NCBI GenBank assembly: GCA_040757115.1
Contig: JBFLYA010000202.1
Location: 1-6,760 of the forward strand
DNA length: 6,760 bases
Direction: 5' to 3'
Source: a bacterium
GTDB lineage: Bacteria; UBA9089; CG2-30-40-21; SBAY01
A program made the translations under genes and the position numbers. Below are positions 5,904 to 6,760 of this stretch, piece after piece (the stretch's first letter is position 1; every line of letters starts with the position of its first letter). The notes under the pieces are model-generated. The model had not been told where the DNA came from, searched no databases, and worked only from the letters and a program-made list of their open reading frames with translations.

Positions 5904-5976
5904 GGGACGCAAATGAACGCAGATTTACAGGATTTAAATTTTTATTATCCTGATAATCTGGGTTTATCTGCGTCCC
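5904..5976. repeat. 73-bp palindromic intergenic repeat downstream of lexA
   Basis: GGGACGCA (5904-5911) pairs with TGCGTCCC (5969-5976). An inner arm CAGATTTACAGGATT (5920-5934) pairs with a near-complement ending CCTGATAATCTG (5960). The 8-nt stretches between the arms match at about 5 of 8 positions, so the whole element forms one long imperfect hairpin. It starts 38 nt after the lexA stop codon. It may end or protect the lexA transcript, or be a REP/MITE-like dispersed repeat. CGCAGATT words also occur near 1600. Confidence 0.75.
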
Positions 5977-5987
5977 ATAAAGAAGAT

Positions 5988-6269
5988 TTGAAATGTACGG
6001 AATGTGGTGGTAATATGCGGATTGTTGAGATTGTCTGCAAAGAAGAGGATATTGAGGGAATCCTAAAGACTATGCCAGGGGCTAAGAGATGGTTTTATAA
6101 TGGTTCCTGTCATAGTCTTCAGGATTTACTGCAATCTTTTAAAGAGGGGGTTGAAAAAGTCCTCGCACCCAACAAGGGATTAAAACTAATAAGTAATTAT
6201 TCCTTGACAATTTCTCATCTACTCTCACCTAAGAATTTTTTAATTTTTTTTTATTTAATAGAGAGATAA
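5988..6269 (+). CDS. Doubtful short reading frame with a zinc-ribbon-like start, possibly a gene remnant
   Basis: The open frame extends upstream through the palindromic repeat, which is unlikely to be coding, so I begin at an in-frame TTG just after it. No ribosome site supports any start. Residues 2-9 (KCTECGGN) form a CxxC knuckle of zinc-ribbon type. The next 55 residues, to about KVLAPNKG, have coding-like composition, including the helical stretch SLQDLLQSFKEGVEKVL. The last 30 or so residues are AT-driven and look non-coding. The CxECGGxMRIV pattern is reminiscent of C-terminal zinc motifs in IS91-type transposases, but that is weak. I read it as a decayed fragment or a short hypothetical protein; its function is unknown. 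Confidence 0.25.
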   Translation: MKCTECGGNMRIVEIVCKEEDIEGILKTMPGAKRWFYNGSCHSLQDLLQSFKEGVEKVLAPNKGLKLISNYSLTISHLLSPKNFLIFFYLIER

Positions 6270-6488
6270 ATAAACTCGTGGCAAAAAGACCATACTGGTT
6301 TTTTCTTTAGTTAGTCTTCAAAGGAGAGATGAGGAAAAAGAAAGAGTAAGAAAAATAAAAAGTAAGGATAAAAAGGAGAGGTTCAAATTCAAAGAGGTAG
6401 GCAGTTTTGCAGTTTTTAGAAAATTCACCCCCAAAAACTACCCCCCTTTCCTAAAAAATGACTTTTTCAACACCCTCCTAAAAATTTA
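6270..6488. other. Non-coding, purine-rich then C-rich low-complexity stretch
   Basis: Positions about 6320-6395 are almost all A and G. Positions 6428-6446 carry two C runs of 5 and 6, and a 7-bp stem AGTTTTT (6411-6417) / AAAAACT (6433-6439) could form. The words gactttttcaacaccctcc (6460-6479) resemble the ends of some insertion sequences (TTGAAAAAGTC on the minus strand), but no partner end is visible. No gene is supported here. Confidence 0.4.
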
Positions 6489-6517
6489 TTGACAAAGATA
6501 GAAGTTTAGTATATACT
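6489..6517 (+). promoter_or_regulatory. Sigma-70 promoter placed directly on the start of the PD-(D/E)XK gene
   Basis: A perfect -35 TTGACA (6489-6494), a 17-nt spacer and the -10 TATACT (6512-6517) form a near-consensus promoter. The expected transcription start is near 6524, at or within the ATGATG start of the downstream gene (6523-6528), which predicts a leaderless transcript. Confidence 0.75.
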
Positions 6518-6522
6518 CATAG

Positions 6523-6760
6523 ATGATGAAGAAGAAATGGCATCCGTATTTCTCAAATGTATTAAAACATCTACTCGAACCTAAAGGGTTTAGTGTTGAA
6601 ACAGAGGTTGAAGTTGGCAAAATGCCATTAAGGATAGATATTGTGGTCATTAAAAAGGGCAAGGATGCGGATGTTAAATCTTTACCTCTTGTATTCCAAT
6701 CATTTACTGATTATAATGTTATTGAATATAAATCACCTGGGGATAGATTCACCCGGAATG
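6523..6760 (+). CDS. PD-(D/E)XK nuclease-like protein (partial, C-terminus beyond right edge)
   Basis: Seventy-nine codons are visible before the edge. A stop codon (TAG, 6520-6522) lies immediately upstream in frame, so the ATG at 6523 or the next one at 6526 is the earliest possible start. The N-terminus, with WHPYFSNVLKHLLEPKGF (6-23), is what I would expect of the Rpn-like/DUF4351-type families. The catalytic signature follows: Asp39 in LRIDIVV, then Glu68-x-Lys70 in YNVIEYKSPGD, a classic D...ExK core. Such proteins are often encoded beside mobile elements and may act in recombination or DNA cleavage; the substrate is unknown. No Shine-Dalgarno sequence is present, and the promoter -10 ends 5 nt before the ATG. 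The remainder, which would show the subfamily, is off the window. Confidence 0.75.
   Translation, partial: MMKKKWHPYFSNVLKHLLEPKGFSVETEVEVGKMPLRIDIVVIKKGKDADVKSLPLVFQSFTDYNVIEYKSPGDRFTRN

Noticed and set aside
6428-6479. G-quadruplex on the minus strand
   Set aside because: Only two long G runs and one short one occur, with loops too long for a standard four-tract quadruplex.

Overview
The window is bacterial, AT-rich outside the first kilobase, and of the gene-poor, repeat-littered kind seen in uncultivated candidate-phylum genomes. Supporting this are a secreted beta-helix repeat protein, a LexA repressor with AGGAGG-type ribosome sites, consensus sigma-70 promoters, MITEs and palindromic intergenic repeats. 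The sequence does not fix the taxon.

Positions 1-1060 (minus strand) hold the N-terminal 353 codons of an exported right-handed parallel beta-helix protein. It has nine nearly identical 26-28-residue coils and runs off the left edge. Positions 1061-1788 are non-coding: a leader with a hairpin, a 237-bp MITE (1246-1482) with a perfect 8-bp target duplication, then debris with a 7-bp tandem repeat and small hairpins. Positions 1789-3651 (minus) encode a 620-residue protein. I do not firmly recognise it, but its C-terminus resembles the helicase-associated domain of XPB-like helicases. A second MITE (3694-3924) lies 42 bp upstream of its start, in inverted orientation to the first and with its own perfect 8-bp target duplication. 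The gene is therefore bracketed by two independently inserted copies of the same IS66-like non-autonomous element.

Positions 4083-5015 (minus) encode a Schlafen/AlbA_2-like plus HATPase protein that appears to have lost the middle of its AlbA_2 domain in frame. It diverges from lexA (5239-5865, plus). Both have good promoters, back to back across an A/T tract, and an ACATATGT palindrome near the lexA transcription start may be an autoregulatory operator. The lexA product has all the self-cleavage residues but an unusual recognition helix.

Downstream of lexA are a 73-bp palindromic repeat, a doubtful zinc-ribbon reading frame and a low-complexity gap. A consensus promoter then sits directly on the start codon of a PD-(D/E)XK nuclease-like gene (6523 to the right edge), which predicts a leaderless mRNA.

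Apart from shared control of the divergent pair, nothing shows that these genes form one pathway. The strongest unusual signals are the paired MITEs, the altered LexA recognition helix, the AlbA_2 deletion and the actively duplicating beta-helix coils.
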